Source: Rebecca billardiae RCC1528 (Eukaryota > Haptophyta). Taken from it: 64,000 nt of DNA. Below, piece after piece: positions 7,884-16,976 of this stretch (position 1 is the stretch's first letter; every line of letters starts with the position of its first letter). The DNA is taken from the NCBI GenBank assembly GCA_965240325.2, contig OZ251237.1, positions 868,001 through 932,000 of the forward strand. The letters run 5' to 3'. The position numbers were made by a program, and so were the translations under genes. The notes under the pieces are model-generated. The model was not told the origin of the DNA, did not search any database, and saw nothing but the letters and a program-made list of their open reading frames with translations.

Positions 7884-9534
7884 ATAAACTCTGCCCTGGC
7901 GGGCGGGGGGGTCGGCGGGCCGTGCCAGTGCTGTCGCAATATTTCCCCAGCGGGTTCGCGTCTTTTAGCGGATTGACGGGCAGGATGACGAATAATAACA
8001 ATGCGACATACAGATGATGGTGAGCTACCCGACGGCACTGACGAATAATAACGCGACAGATGACTCTGGTGCGAGCTCACCGACAGTGTGATTGCGCGTG
8101 TATTCGTGCACCCACTGCGCTACTCGTCATCGTGCCGAGCCTTCGACTGCGCGCACGCACTGCCAACTGATTGCCGTGCGACGGCGGCGTGCTCATGTAC
8201 GCCTGACGGTGACGGTTTGTTCTTGGAGCTAAACACGAAAACAGTTCAAGTTGTGGCGGAGTGTGATGTCATGATTCATTTGTTCAGGTCGTCCGGAAGT
8301 TAGTGCATCCTACCGAATTCTGTCTCTCTGTCTCTCTGTCTCTCTATGTTGATTTAGCTGAGATCGTGTGTCGCCAGGATGCCAATGTCCGCACCGGGCA
8401 CGCGCTCGTCGGCGCTCGCCGCTCCGCGCGCCAGGTCCGGCACTCGCACGTTCGGCGGTATCAGGAGCTCTCGGTGGTGCGCGCGCGCGCAGTGCGAGAG
8501 CGTGTGCCACTCGCGATCGAGGGTGGGCACGAGCTGCTCGAGCAGGCACATGAAGCGCAGCGCATGTGCCACTGGCTTCACGACGTCGGCCTCGTCCCGC
8601 AGCGCCCGTGCCATGGTGGAGGATGGCGCGGCGATCTTGCACGCGCGACGTTGCATCTCTTTGCGAGTGAGCGCCCTGGAACGGTTGTATCGCGCTGTCG
8701 CCTCAGTCGTCGACTCGCGAAGACGCGATTCCTGCCACGGCGGCAGACCCAGCAGGTGCGTGCGGTGCGCCTCGTACGCCGCTTTGCGCTGCGCCTCCGT
8801 CGCATTGGCCACCGTCGACGCAATGCAGGCCGGACGTGGGTTGAGCGATCTTTGGCCGCGATCGCGAAAGATGATCGCTACCGGGTCTTGTACGCAAACG
8901 GATTTGCATGCGCCCGTTCCTTGAGAAGTTGTGGCACGCGACAGTCCGGTGCGCGGATTCCGGCGATCGAGTTCAGAAGGCCGCGCCAAATCTTGCGTCG
9001 CGTGCGATGGCGCTTCCCGCCCGCGAGACGCCTCGTGATGAGGGCTTTCTCGCACCGAGCCCGACGCGCGACGGTGGATCACGCGAGGTGGCTGTCATGC
9101 GCAGCGCTTGCTACTATGGCCGGTGCGAGCGCTCGACGTGCAAGTCAGGCGAGGACCGCCCCAGGTCGCACGATCGTGTCGACGCGCCGAGCGTACCGCT
9201 CCAAACGCGTCGATTTCGCCCCCGTTCGACCTGCACGCGAGACGACGAGGGCAGCAATCGCAAATCGGGCGAAAACCCCCCTCGGGAGTCCTCTCACGAT
9301 GTCCGCGCCGGCGTTGGATTTGGCGCGCGCCGCCCATGCGCTCCGCGCCATGACGCAACTCTTTTTCGGCCGAGCGTCCCCAGTGGGAGCTGCGAGGGCG
9401 CCCGGTAGTGAGCGAAGCGACCCGGCAGTGAGCGAGGCGATTTTCTTTTCTTTGCGAGGCGATTTTCTTTTTTCTTTTTCTTTTTCTTATCTTTTTCCCG
9501 GGCACTACAAGGGGCGGACCTACGGCCCGCCATA
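7884..9534. repeat. Long direct repeat, copy A (partner 12755-14272)
   Basis: Homologous to 12755-14272 in the same orientation. Shared blocks are about 7884-8062 with 12755-12936 and about 8355-9534 with 12951-14272. Copy A has about 290 extra bases (8063-8354). Both copies end at the same string GGCGGACCTACGGCCCGCCATA after a pyrimidine-rich CTTTTT stretch. The left border lies 78 bp upstream of the FkbM start codon. Confidence 0.9.
8354..9082 (-). CDS. Unrecognised protein or pseudogene inside repeat copy A
   Basis: Open frame of about 242 codons whose C-terminal 130 residues are shared with the frame in copy B: ALRDEADVVKPVAHALRF, TLDREWHTLSHCARAH, LLIPPNVRVPDL and the end GADIGILATHDLS. 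An upstream block (TEAQRKAAYEA, PWQE) is also preserved in copy B but in another frame there, so copy B has a frameshift. Relative to copy B, this copy lacks exactly 24 codons, an in-frame indel, which suggests the sequence once coded for protein. No family recognised. The start is uncertain. Confidence 0.35.
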   Translation of the reverse strand: MIHRRASGSVRESPHHEASRGREAPSHATQDLARPSELDRRNPRTGLSRATTSQGTGACKSVCVQDPVAIIFRDRGQRSLNPRPACIASTVANATEAQRKAAYEAHRTHLLGLPPWQESRLRESTTEATARYNRSRALTRKEMQRRACKIAAPSSTMARALRDEADVVKPVAHALRFMCLLEQLVPTLDREWHTLSHCARAHHRELLIPPNVRVPDLARGAASADERVPGADIGILATHDLS

Positions 9535-10230
9535 CGACAAGGATACTAGCTTATCACGCCGTGTAACGACCCGCCGGCCGTTGCACGGCCATTATTATAC
9601 GCGGCGCGAAGTGCCGCGAACGGGGCATGAAAAAAATTCCAACGCATCCCCACTGGGCGGAAGTGCGGACGGGTTACGGTAACGCCGAAAATCGAGTTCT
9701 TTACTGTGTATATATATATTATAGAAGGCGGTGTACTCTAGCGGTATAGTCCAACTACTACTAACTCAGGCGAGTCCAACTACTACTAACTTCGGCCACA
9801 ACATCATCCACCAGCTGCTGACCAAGAACAGGCTACACCATCGTCCACCATGACCTGCCACTGACCAAGTAGGCGACGACATCATCCGCACCAGCTGCTG
9901 ACCAAGTAGGGGACGGCCTGGCCGACGCCAACGGCAACATGCTCACTCGCCTTTGATTTCGTACCCATGCACTTCCTGGTGGGCCTGACGACGTCCGGAC
10001 GACGACAACAACGACATCATCCGCCATGCATGGGGACCAACATCAACGCGCTCACACCACTGCCACTGCTGCAAGCTTCGGCCAGTACCACTACAGACGA
10101 ATCAGGAGAGCTGCGCCCTCGTGCCTGTGTCTTTAAATCATAGAATTGGTATACTAGCGGTAGTTACCCCGGGCGTGACGTGACACCTGCACTACTGCTA
10201 CTTTAGTATATTATAACGTCGTCGTGTCGC
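9535..10230. other. Intergenic stretch with short direct repeats
   Basis: No gene recognised. It contains two copies of TCCAACTACTACTAACT (about 9749-9793) and two of CACCAGCTGCTGACCAAG (about 9809-9908), both imperfectly spaced. The latter part runs to the 3' end of the SLC13 gene. Confidence 0.5.
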
Positions 10231-12687
10231 CTACGCGTGATCCATGAGCTGCGAGCCCTCGAGAGCAGCCGAGATCGTGCCGACGCCTGTGGCCTCCGCG
10301 GACGCGGCCTCCACGTCAGCACGCGTCACCGAGGCGCGCGTCGGCACGGCGGCGACGGCGATCTCGGTCGGCACGTCGCGGAAGCGCCCGGGCGCGTACG
10401 GCGCGAGCGGGCACACGCGCATTGCAGCCACCCACGCGACGGTCGCAGCCGCGGCGGCTGTCGCGAGCGCCCACCACCAGCCCGGGTTGAGCACGACAGT
10501 GCAGGTCGTGCCCATCGCCAGCAGCTGCATGGGGATGCCGATGCGCGGGAAGTCCAGGTACCTGTACCCGCCTGGGCCGTAGACCATCAGGTTGGTCTGG
10601 TAGCCCGTCGGCGTGATGAACGAGGCGGAGCCCGCCATCATCAGCGTGTGCACGAGCGGGCGCAGCGGCAGCGCGGCGGGCGCGGCCATGTGTGCCTGGA
10701 AGAGTACAGGGAACATGATGGCGACCGCCGCGTTGTTGGTGATGAGCTCGGTGAGCACGGCCGTCGTGGCGTACAGCATGATCACCACCGGAGCGAGCGA
10801 CACGCCCGTGCCAGCCGCCGCGCCCGCCGCCGGCCCCATCAGCAGCAGGTTGGCGACCAGGCTGGCCGCACCCGAGTTTGCCATCGCGGTGGAGACGCCG
10901 AACGCTGCGCCGATCACTAAGAAGATGTCAAGGCGGAACGCCTTGCGCGCGTCCTCGACGGAGAGGCAGCCAGCAGCGAGCATCGCGCCGGCGCACACGA
11001 GCGCGGCGGTGAAGAGGGCCACACCCGCGCCGCGCAGCGCGGCGGCGCTCGCCACCATCGCCACCGTCAGCGCGACCGCCACCGCCGCGCGCGACGAGCG
11101 CGCCGGAGAGTAGTGCTCGACGTCTGCGACGAGCGCGAACGCGGAGTCGTCGCGGTGGGCTTCGACGAAGGTCGGCGGGCACGCGAGGAGCAGCCCGTCG
11201 CCCGCGCGCAGCCGCAGCTTGCCCATGTTGAGGACCGTCGTCGTGCCGTCGCCGCGGCGCAGCACCGCGAGGATCGCCGCGCCGTACCGCTCGAAGAAGC
11301 GAAGCTCGGCGACCGTGCGCCCCGCGAGGTCGCCCGTCGCCCCGATCACCACCTCAGCGAGCCGTGTCTCGTCGACGAGGAGGAGGCGGCGCAGCCACGA
11401 CTGCGTCGAGTGCGCCGCGCCCGCGATCGCCGTCGCCGCCGCCGACGCGCCGCCCGCCCACTCGCTGCCCGCGCTGCTCAACGACGCGTCCGAGCGCAGC
11501 CGCCCAAAGCCAAACCCGAAGCCAAAGCCGGTGCCGGCGCCGTCGGCTATGCCGCTGCGATCTCCCAGCGCCGAGCGCGGCAGCGACACGGGCGAGGGCA
11601 TGCCTCCCGGGCTCGCCGGCCCCTGGAACGGCGGCGGCGGTGGCTGCAGGCGCGGCGACGCGGCGAGCACCACGCCCGCCTTCGCCGCCAGCGCCGTGTG
11701 CAGCAGCGAGCGGCGGTGGTGGTGCTCCACGAACCGCAGCCCACGCACCCGCAGAAGGTCAATCACCGCGTTGGCGATGCCGGAGAGGCAGAGCACGTCG
11801 CCCTCGCGCAGCGCGTCGCAGCCGCAGGGCGACGGATCCTCGACGATCTCGTCGCCGCGGATACGCCTGTACACCCGGATCCCCGGCATCGACGACAGCT
11901 CGGTGTCGGGCATGCACTTTCCGATGAAGTCCGAGCCGGGTGGAACGAAGACCACCACAGCGTACTCGCGCGGCCGGCCGCCTCCGCGCTTGCGTGCGCG
12001 CGCGGTCGCGTCGTCTGGCTGGCGCACGGGGAGCAGCGGGCCGGCCGTAAGCAGCAGGAAGAGCACCCCCACGAGAGCCGTAGGCAGGCCCACCGCGCCG
12101 ATCTCGAAGAAGCCCACGAGCAGCGGCTCGCCGAGCTCGCGCGTGGTCGCCTGCTCCGCCAGTGAAGCGACGACCAGGTTGGTCGATGTGCCGACGAGCG
12201 TGCACGTGCCGCCGAGCACGGCGGCGTACGAGAGCGGGATGAGCAGCTTGGACGGCGGCAGCTGGGCTCGTGCCGCCAGCTCGGTCACCACGGAGATCAG
12301 GATGCCAACGATCGGGGTGTTGTTTAGGAACGCCGACGTCGCGACGACCGCAGGCACGAAGCGCAGCAGAAGCTCGTGCACGGGCGTGCGGTCGACGGCG
12401 CCGCGGGAGAGGATGGCGCGGCGGATGGGCTCGAGCGCGCCCGTGCGCTCCAGCCCCGCCGTCACCGCGAAGAGCACCATGACCGTGAGCAGCCCGGGCT
12501 GCGCAAACCCAGCGGTCGCCTCGGGCACCGTCACGATCCCCGCGACGACAAACGTGACGAGCGCCGCCACCATCGCCATGTCCGGCTGGGCGAGCTCCGA
12601 GGCCATGAGAATGAGTGACACCAGCACGACGGAGAACGTGAACCAAGCTTGCCACGTCGTGCCGTCGCCATTGCCACCGGGCGTCAT
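10231..12687 (-). CDS. SLC13/SAC1-like anion (sulfate?) permease with RCK_C domains
   Basis: 818-aa protein from the ATG at 12687. The frame stays open further upstream into repeat DNA, but homology starts here. It opens with hydrophobic helices and the first transporter half (AGFAQPGLLTVMVLF, FLNNTPIV, GTSTNLV; the last two match the DASS substrate/sodium motifs). A cytosolic insert holds two TrkA-C/RCK_C-type segments (FIGKCMPDTELSSMPGIRVYR and LAGRTVAELRFFERYGAAIL). The second half follows (SGAASLVANLLL, ELITNNAAVAIMFP, SASFITPTGYQTNLMVYGPG). This order is that of Chlamydomonas SAC1/SLT sulfate transporters and bacterial SLC13-type permeases, so sulfate is the likely but unproven substrate. 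No introns. The 5' flank, 68 bp upstream, is repeat copy B. Confidence 0.88.
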   Translation of the reverse strand: MTPGGNGDGTTWQAWFTFSVVLVSLILMASELAQPDMAMVAALVTFVVAGIVTVPEATAGFAQPGLLTVMVLFAVTAGLERTGALEPIRRAILSRGAVDRTPVHELLLRFVPAVVATSAFLNNTPIVGILISVVTELAARAQLPPSKLLIPLSYAAVLGGTCTLVGTSTNLVVASLAEQATTRELGEPLLVGFFEIGAVGLPTALVGVLFLLLTAGPLLPVRQPDDATARARKRGGGRPREYAVVVFVPPGSDFIGKCMPDTELSSMPGIRVYRRIRGDEIVEDPSPCGCDALREGDVLCLSGIANAVIDLLRVRGLRFVEHHHRRSLLHTALAAKAGVVLAASPRLQPPPPPFQGPASPGGMPSPVSLPRSALGDRSGIADGAGTGFGFGFGFGRLRSDASLSSAGSEWAGGASAAATAIAGAAHSTQSWLRRLLLVDETRLAEVVIGATGDLAGRTVAELRFFERYGAAILAVLRRGDGTTTVLNMGKLRLRAGDGLLLACPPTFVEAHRDDSAFALVADVEHYSPARSSRAAVAVALTVAMVASAAALRGAGVALFTAALVCAGAMLAAGCLSVEDARKAFRLDIFLVIGAAFGVSTAMANSGAASLVANLLLMGPAAGAAAGTGVSLAPVVIMLYATTAVLTELITNNAAVAIMFPVLFQAHMAAPAALPLRPLVHTLMMAGSASFITPTGYQTNLMVYGPGGYRYLDFPRIGIPMQLLAMGTTCTVVLNPGWWWALATAAAAATVAWVAAMRVCPLAPYAPGRFRDVPTEIAVAAVPTRASVTRADVEAASAEATGVGTISAALEGSQLMDHA

Positions 12688-12754
12688 TGTCACCGCGTGT
12701 GCACGAGCGTTGCGGGGGTCCAAGTCGGTCCGCCGCCGCGCCGCCGCCGCCTTA

Positions 12755-14272
12755 TAAAACTCTGCCCTGGCGGGCGGGGGGGTCGGCGGGCCGTGCCAGT
12801 GCTGTCGCAATATTTCCCCAGCGGGTTCGCGCCTTTTATTTAGCGGTTTGACGGGCAGGATGACGAATAACAATGCGACACACAGATGATGGTGAGCTTC
12901 CTGACTCACTGACGAATAATAACGCGACAGCATCTTACCTCCTGCCGCCAGCTGAGATCGTGTGTTGCGAGGATGCCGATGTCCGCTCCGGGCACGATGG
13001 GCTCGGCGAAGGTCGCGTCGGCGTCGTGCACGGCCGCCACGCTGCGCAACAACGCGTCCAGGTCCAAGCGCTCGTCGGCGCTCACCGCTTCGCGCGACAG
13101 GTCCGGCACCCGCACGTTCGGCGGTATCAGGAGCTGTCGGCGGTGCGCGCGCGCGCAGTGCGAGAGCGTGTGCCACTCGCGATCGAGGGTGGGCACGCGC
13201 TGCTCGAGCAGGCACAGGAAGCGCAGCGCATGTGCCACTGGCTTCACGACGTCGGCCTCGTCCCGCAGCGCTCGTGACAAGGTGGAGGATGGGGCGACAA
13301 TGTTGCACGCTCGGCGTTTCAGCTCGTGGCGGATGCGCCTCTGGGATCGGTCATACTGTAGCGCTGTGCGACGAGGGCCGCCGACTCGCCAAGACGCGGT
13401 TCCTGCCACGGCGACAGACACGGCAGCTGCGTTCGCTGCGCCTCGTACGCCGCTTTGCGCTGCGCCTCCGTCGCATTGGTCACCGTCGACGCCATGCTGA
13501 AGGCCGGACGTGGGCTTTCGGCTGTGAGGGACCGCGAGCGCCGAGCGATCTTTGGTCGCGATCGCGAAAGATGATCGCCGGGACAAGGGCCGGCCCTTCG
13601 GCTTGGCCGGGAACTGGTACAGCTGTAGCAAACGGATTTGCATGCGCCCGGCTTTGAGAAGTTGTGGCACGCGACAGTCCGGTGCGCCGTTTCCGGCGAG
13701 CGAGTTCAGAAGGCCGCGCCAAAGCTTGCGTCGCGTGCGATGGCGCTTCCCGCCCGCGAGACACCTCGTGATGAGGGCCTTTCCGCACCGAGGCCGACGC
13801 GCGACGGTGGATCGCGCGAGGTGGTTGTCGTGCGCAGCGCTTGATGCTATGGCTCGTGCGAGCGCTCAACGTGCAAGTCGGGCGAGGACCGCCCCAGGTC
13901 GCACGATCGTGTCGACGCGTCGAGCGTGCCTCCAAACGCGTCGACTTTGGCCCCCGTTCGACCTGCACGCGAGACGACGAGGGCAGCAATCGCGAATCGG
14001 GCGAAAACACCGTTCGGGAATCCCCTCACGATGTCCGCGCGGGCGTTGGATTTGGCGCGCGCCGCCCACGCGCTCCGCGCCATGGCCAAGATGGTTTTCG
14101 GCCGAGCGTCCCCAGTGGGAGCTGCGAGGGCGCCCGGTAGTGAGCGAAGCGACCCGGCACTGGCAGTGAGCGAGGCGATTTTCTTTTCTTTGCGAGGCGA
14201 TTTTCTTTTTTCATTTTCTTTTTCTTATCTTTTTCCCGGGCACTACAAGGGGCGGACCTACGGCCCGCCATA
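12755..14272. repeat. Long direct repeat, copy B (partner 7884-9534)
   Basis: Second copy of the repeat, lying 68 bp upstream of the SLC13 start just as copy A lies 78 bp upstream of the FkbM start. It ends at GGCCCGCCATA near 14272, after the same CTTTTT-rich tail. Confidence 0.9.
12906..13670 (-). pseudogene. Frameshifted relative of the copy A reading frame
   Basis: The last 150 codons match the copy A frame and include a 24-residue segment missing there (starting LDLDALLRSV). Upstream of about 13310 the homologous peptide (TEAQRKAAYEA) continues in another frame, so the two copies differ by an indel and this one is probably broken. Function unknown. Confidence 0.45.
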
Positions 14273-14367
14273 TTGTAGCCCCGAATCTATCACTACTGTA
14301 GTGGGTACCTATCCGCATACTGACGACGATGAATGCCCATGACGACTACGCGTAGTCACGGCCGCAG

Positions 14368-15324
14368 TCATGCGAGTCCGATGGTCTGTGTCCCGTCGCC
14401 GCCGCCGTCGGACCTGGCGCCGTCCGAGCTCGCGAGCGGCTCGGAGCTCGCGGCGCCGTCGGGCTTGGGCTCAGGCTGCGGTGACTTGAACAGCTTCTGC
14501 GCGTGCAGGCGCTGATAGACGCGGTGTTTTCCCAGCCCGTACTCCTTGAGCACGCGCATCGAGTGCTTGATGTCGGGCAAGCGCATGTCGAGCGCGACCT
14601 CCTCGATGCGGGGCAGCAGCGCGCGCAACAGCGCGTGCTGCTTAGGCTTGCCCAGCTCGCGAGCCAGCCGCAGCGCGGTCGCGACCTCCGAGGCGGAGAA
14701 GCGGCGGGCGTGCTCGACGCCCATCGCGATCATCGCCTCCGCCAGCTCGTCGCGCTCGGGTGACTCGATGAGCGCTCGCGTCACCGACAGGATCATCGCC
14801 ACCTCCTTGGGCGTGAGGACCTTGTGCTCGCGCAGCGCGTTTCTGCACAGCGACTGCTGCAGCTCGGCATGCGCCGGCGCGATCAGCGGCGTGGCCGTGA
14901 GGAGCATGGCCAGCTCGTGCGACCTGAACTTGCCGCGCTTCTTCATCGCGGCGGCGCGCAGCACCGCGTGCAGCTCGGTGTCCTCCAGCTTGATGAACGC
15001 TGTGCCCATCCAGCACGAGGCCACGCTCGGCGCGCGCCACGACTGCGCACGCTTGATCTCGGTGATCAGCTCGTGCATGCGCGGGTGTGCCTCAAGCACC
15101 TCGCGCGCGGGCGTGCCTCGCAAGTGGCGGCAGGCGTGGAAGTACGCCGCCGCCACGTCACAATCCTGCCACACGCCACGGTACTGCGTGTAGAGATCCA
15201 GGACACCCTCTGGCCCCAAGCACTTGCCAAACATCGGCCGACGCAGCCTGACGACGTCGGCAGACGAGTGTGCGCGCGCCATGTCGGCGCGCCAGAGCGT
15301 TGGGACGGCGCGTCGGGCCAGCAT
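14368..15324 (-). CDS. Helical-repeat protein, probably mitochondrial
   Basis: 318-aa protein from the ATG at 15324. The first 30 residues are Arg/Ala-rich without acids (MLARRAVPTLWRADMARAH), as in mitochondrial targeting peptides. The body is successive helical units of about 35-40 residues (for example KFRSHELAMLLTATPLI, VLTPKEVAMILSVTRALIE, RFSASEVATALRLARELGK). This pattern resembles FASTK/heptatricopeptide or OPR-type RNA-binding repeats of organelles. No RAP domain is visible; the C-terminus is a Pro/Ser/Asp-rich tail. Divergent from frataxin with 170 bp between starts. I infer a role in organelle RNA handling from the fold only. Confidence 0.55.
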   Translation of the reverse strand: MLARRAVPTLWRADMARAHSSADVVRLRRPMFGKCLGPEGVLDLYTQYRGVWQDCDVAAAYFHACRHLRGTPAREVLEAHPRMHELITEIKRAQSWRAPSVASCWMGTAFIKLEDTELHAVLRAAAMKKRGKFRSHELAMLLTATPLIAPAHAELQQSLCRNALREHKVLTPKEVAMILSVTRALIESPERDELAEAMIAMGVEHARRFSASEVATALRLARELGKPKQHALLRALLPRIEEVALDMRLPDIKHSMRVLKEYGLGKHRVYQRLHAQKLFKSPQPEPKPDGAASSEPLASSDGARSDGGGDGTQTIGLA

Positions 15325-15494
15325 CGTGCCTCGCCGTCGCGGACTCTCACAACGCGCTGCCAGGCGCCGCCCGTGGCGGCCCTGCTGCTGTGAGCGAGAG
15401 CGTGCGTCCGCGTCCGGAAGCGATGCACGTGGCCGGCCGCCCGGCCCCAGAACGCCGCGGCTGCCAGCCTGCCACGGCCGTCCCTGAAGCAAGC

Positions 15495-15992
15495 ATGGCG
15501 ACCGTCGGCGCGCGCATGCTTGGGCTCCTCGGACGGCGAGGTGGCGGACCGCTGACAGCCGCCGCCGCTCGGCCCAGCGCGGGCGCCCTGCGTCTCACAG
15601 GGGTGCGCACGGTCACCACCGACCTCCCGCAGCACGTGTACACGAAGGCGGCGGGCCGCACGCTCGAGCACTTGCAGGAGACCATGGAGCAGTACGTCGA
15701 CAGCAACGAGAACGACGGCTCGGACGTCGACTTCTCCGGCGACGTGCTCACGCTGTCGCTGGCGGAGGGCACGTTCGTTCTCAACAAGCAGTCGCCAAAC
15801 AAGCAGATCTGGCTGAGCTCCCCCATCAGCGGACCTGTGCGGTACGACCTCGACCTGGACCGGAAGGACTGGCTGAGCACGCGTGACGGGAGGTCGCTGG
15901 GCGCAATGCTCGAGCACGACATCTCCGCTCTGACCGGGAAGCCCATCGCGTTCTCCATTGCCGACGCCCTTGAGACGGCCGAGGTGTCGTGA
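15495..15992 (+). CDS. FXN: Frataxin
   Basis: 165-aa protein from the ATG at 15495. N-terminal 35 residues are Arg/Ala/Gly-rich, consistent with a mitochondrial presequence. The frataxin domain shows the acidic first helix (LEHLQETMEQYVDSNEND), then strands DVDFSGDVLTLSL, GTFVLNKQSPNKQIWLSSP, SGPVRYDLD and DGRSLGAMLEHDISALTG. The NKQxPxxQIWLSSPxSGP stretch is the family signature and lies on the iron-sulfur assembly interface. Frataxin accelerates sulfur transfer on the NFS1-ISCU complex in the mitochondrial matrix. Single exon. The promoter region is shared with the helical-repeat gene. Confidence 0.95.
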   Translation: MATVGARMLGLLGRRGGGPLTAAAARPSAGALRLTGVRTVTTDLPQHVYTKAAGRTLEHLQETMEQYVDSNENDGSDVDFSGDVLTLSLAEGTFVLNKQSPNKQIWLSSPISGPVRYDLDLDRKDWLSTRDGRSLGAMLEHDISALTGKPIAFSIADALETAEVS

Positions 15993-16291
15993 TCACGACC
16001 GGCGAGGTGCACTCGACAGCGCTGCGTCACTTGACAGCGCTGTCAGAGGCCGAGCGGGAGGGCGTGGAAGTGTGGAAGTGGAACGGTCCGAATAGATTTG
16101 AAAAAGTTATATGAGTCTGAGACTGCACCGCCCACATCACACATTCCGTATTCTACTGAATGGTGCTACTGATGCCGAGCGCGCGCCTCCGAGCGCGGGG
16201 CGGCCGCTACTTGTAACTTGCTGTGCAATGGCCGCCTCGAGCCAGTCGAGGCTCGATGAGGTGCGGCAACGCGCCCCTCACCTGCCTGCGC

Positions 16292-16365
16292 CGGTCTGTT
16301 TTGTGGCGGTGTCTTTGTGCAGCACTTGTTGGATGGCGTCAATCACGCCTTAACCAAGTGTGCAC
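16292..16365 (+). repeat. Dispersed ~72-bp element, copy 1 (inverted partner 60850-60919)
   Basis: This stretch, beginning CGGTCTGTTTTGTGGCGG and ending AACCAAGTGTGCAC, recurs on the opposite strand at 60850-60919 with a few changes. It contains a 5-bp stem loop GGCGTCAATCACGCC. It may be a transposon end or a small RNA; nothing here decides between them. Confidence 0.85.
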
Positions 16366-16775
16366 GTTATGAAACACAGTCGTATTAATAAACTGTAGCT
16401 GCTTAGCTAGCTACACGGTCACGTAGTACGGTAGTAGAGTAGTATGATACGATATTGTTGTACACTTGTACCCACCCATTCACATTGTACCGCTACACCC
16501 ACATCACCGGGTACTGGCGACTGCTCGTGAGCTCGTCGTACCCCATCAACCACGGCCATAAAGACTGGCCGCGGATGGACCTCAGGATGGAGGCCGTTTT
16601 GAACGCGCTCGCGCGCGGCGAGGCCGCGAGGTGAAGCGTGCAGGGGCCTTCGGCGCTTGTGGGCCCCTCGAGGGCGTCAAGATGGACCGCGCCCAAGCGG
16701 ATGTCGCCCCCTGGAGCGGCCTCTCCGCGCCGTGCGAGGCCGCGGCGCGCGGGCGGTACACGACCTCCTGTCTGA

Positions 16776-16926
16776 CGCCCGAAGGTACGAGTGGTCGGCT
16801 CCCACTGCGCCTGCCAGCGGGCGAAGTCAGCGGCAGAGCAGCCGGGAGCGTCGCCATTTCCGCAAACCCAGCAAAATGTTTATTTTCGTGTAGTTTTGCG
16901 GCCAACGACCACTCGTACCTCGGGCT
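16776..16926. repeat. ~150-bp element with ~21-bp terminal inverted repeats
   Basis: GGTACGAGTGGTCG at 16784-16797 is perfectly complementary to 16906-16919, and the pairing extends outward through GCCCGA with one bulged base. The spacing is about 108 bp. It could be a small MITE upstream of the GT32 gene. Confidence 0.65.
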
Positions 16927-16976
16927 GTCAGAAAAAGCTACTCCGTATGGGAGCGTCGCCACATCGGCCAGTCTTT

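Larger units (their letters stand above)
15993..16976. other. Intergenic region with a dispersed repeat and an inverted repeat
   Basis: No convincing gene. It holds one copy of a dispersed about 72-bp element (16292-16365) and an imperfect inverted repeat (16776-16926). The 16380-16500 segment is AT-richer. Confidence 0.5.

Noticed and set aside
12688-13308. 207-codon N-terminal extension of the SLC13 frame
   Set aside because: It runs through the long repeat, its counterpart in copy A belongs to another gene context, and family homology begins at the ATG at 12687.
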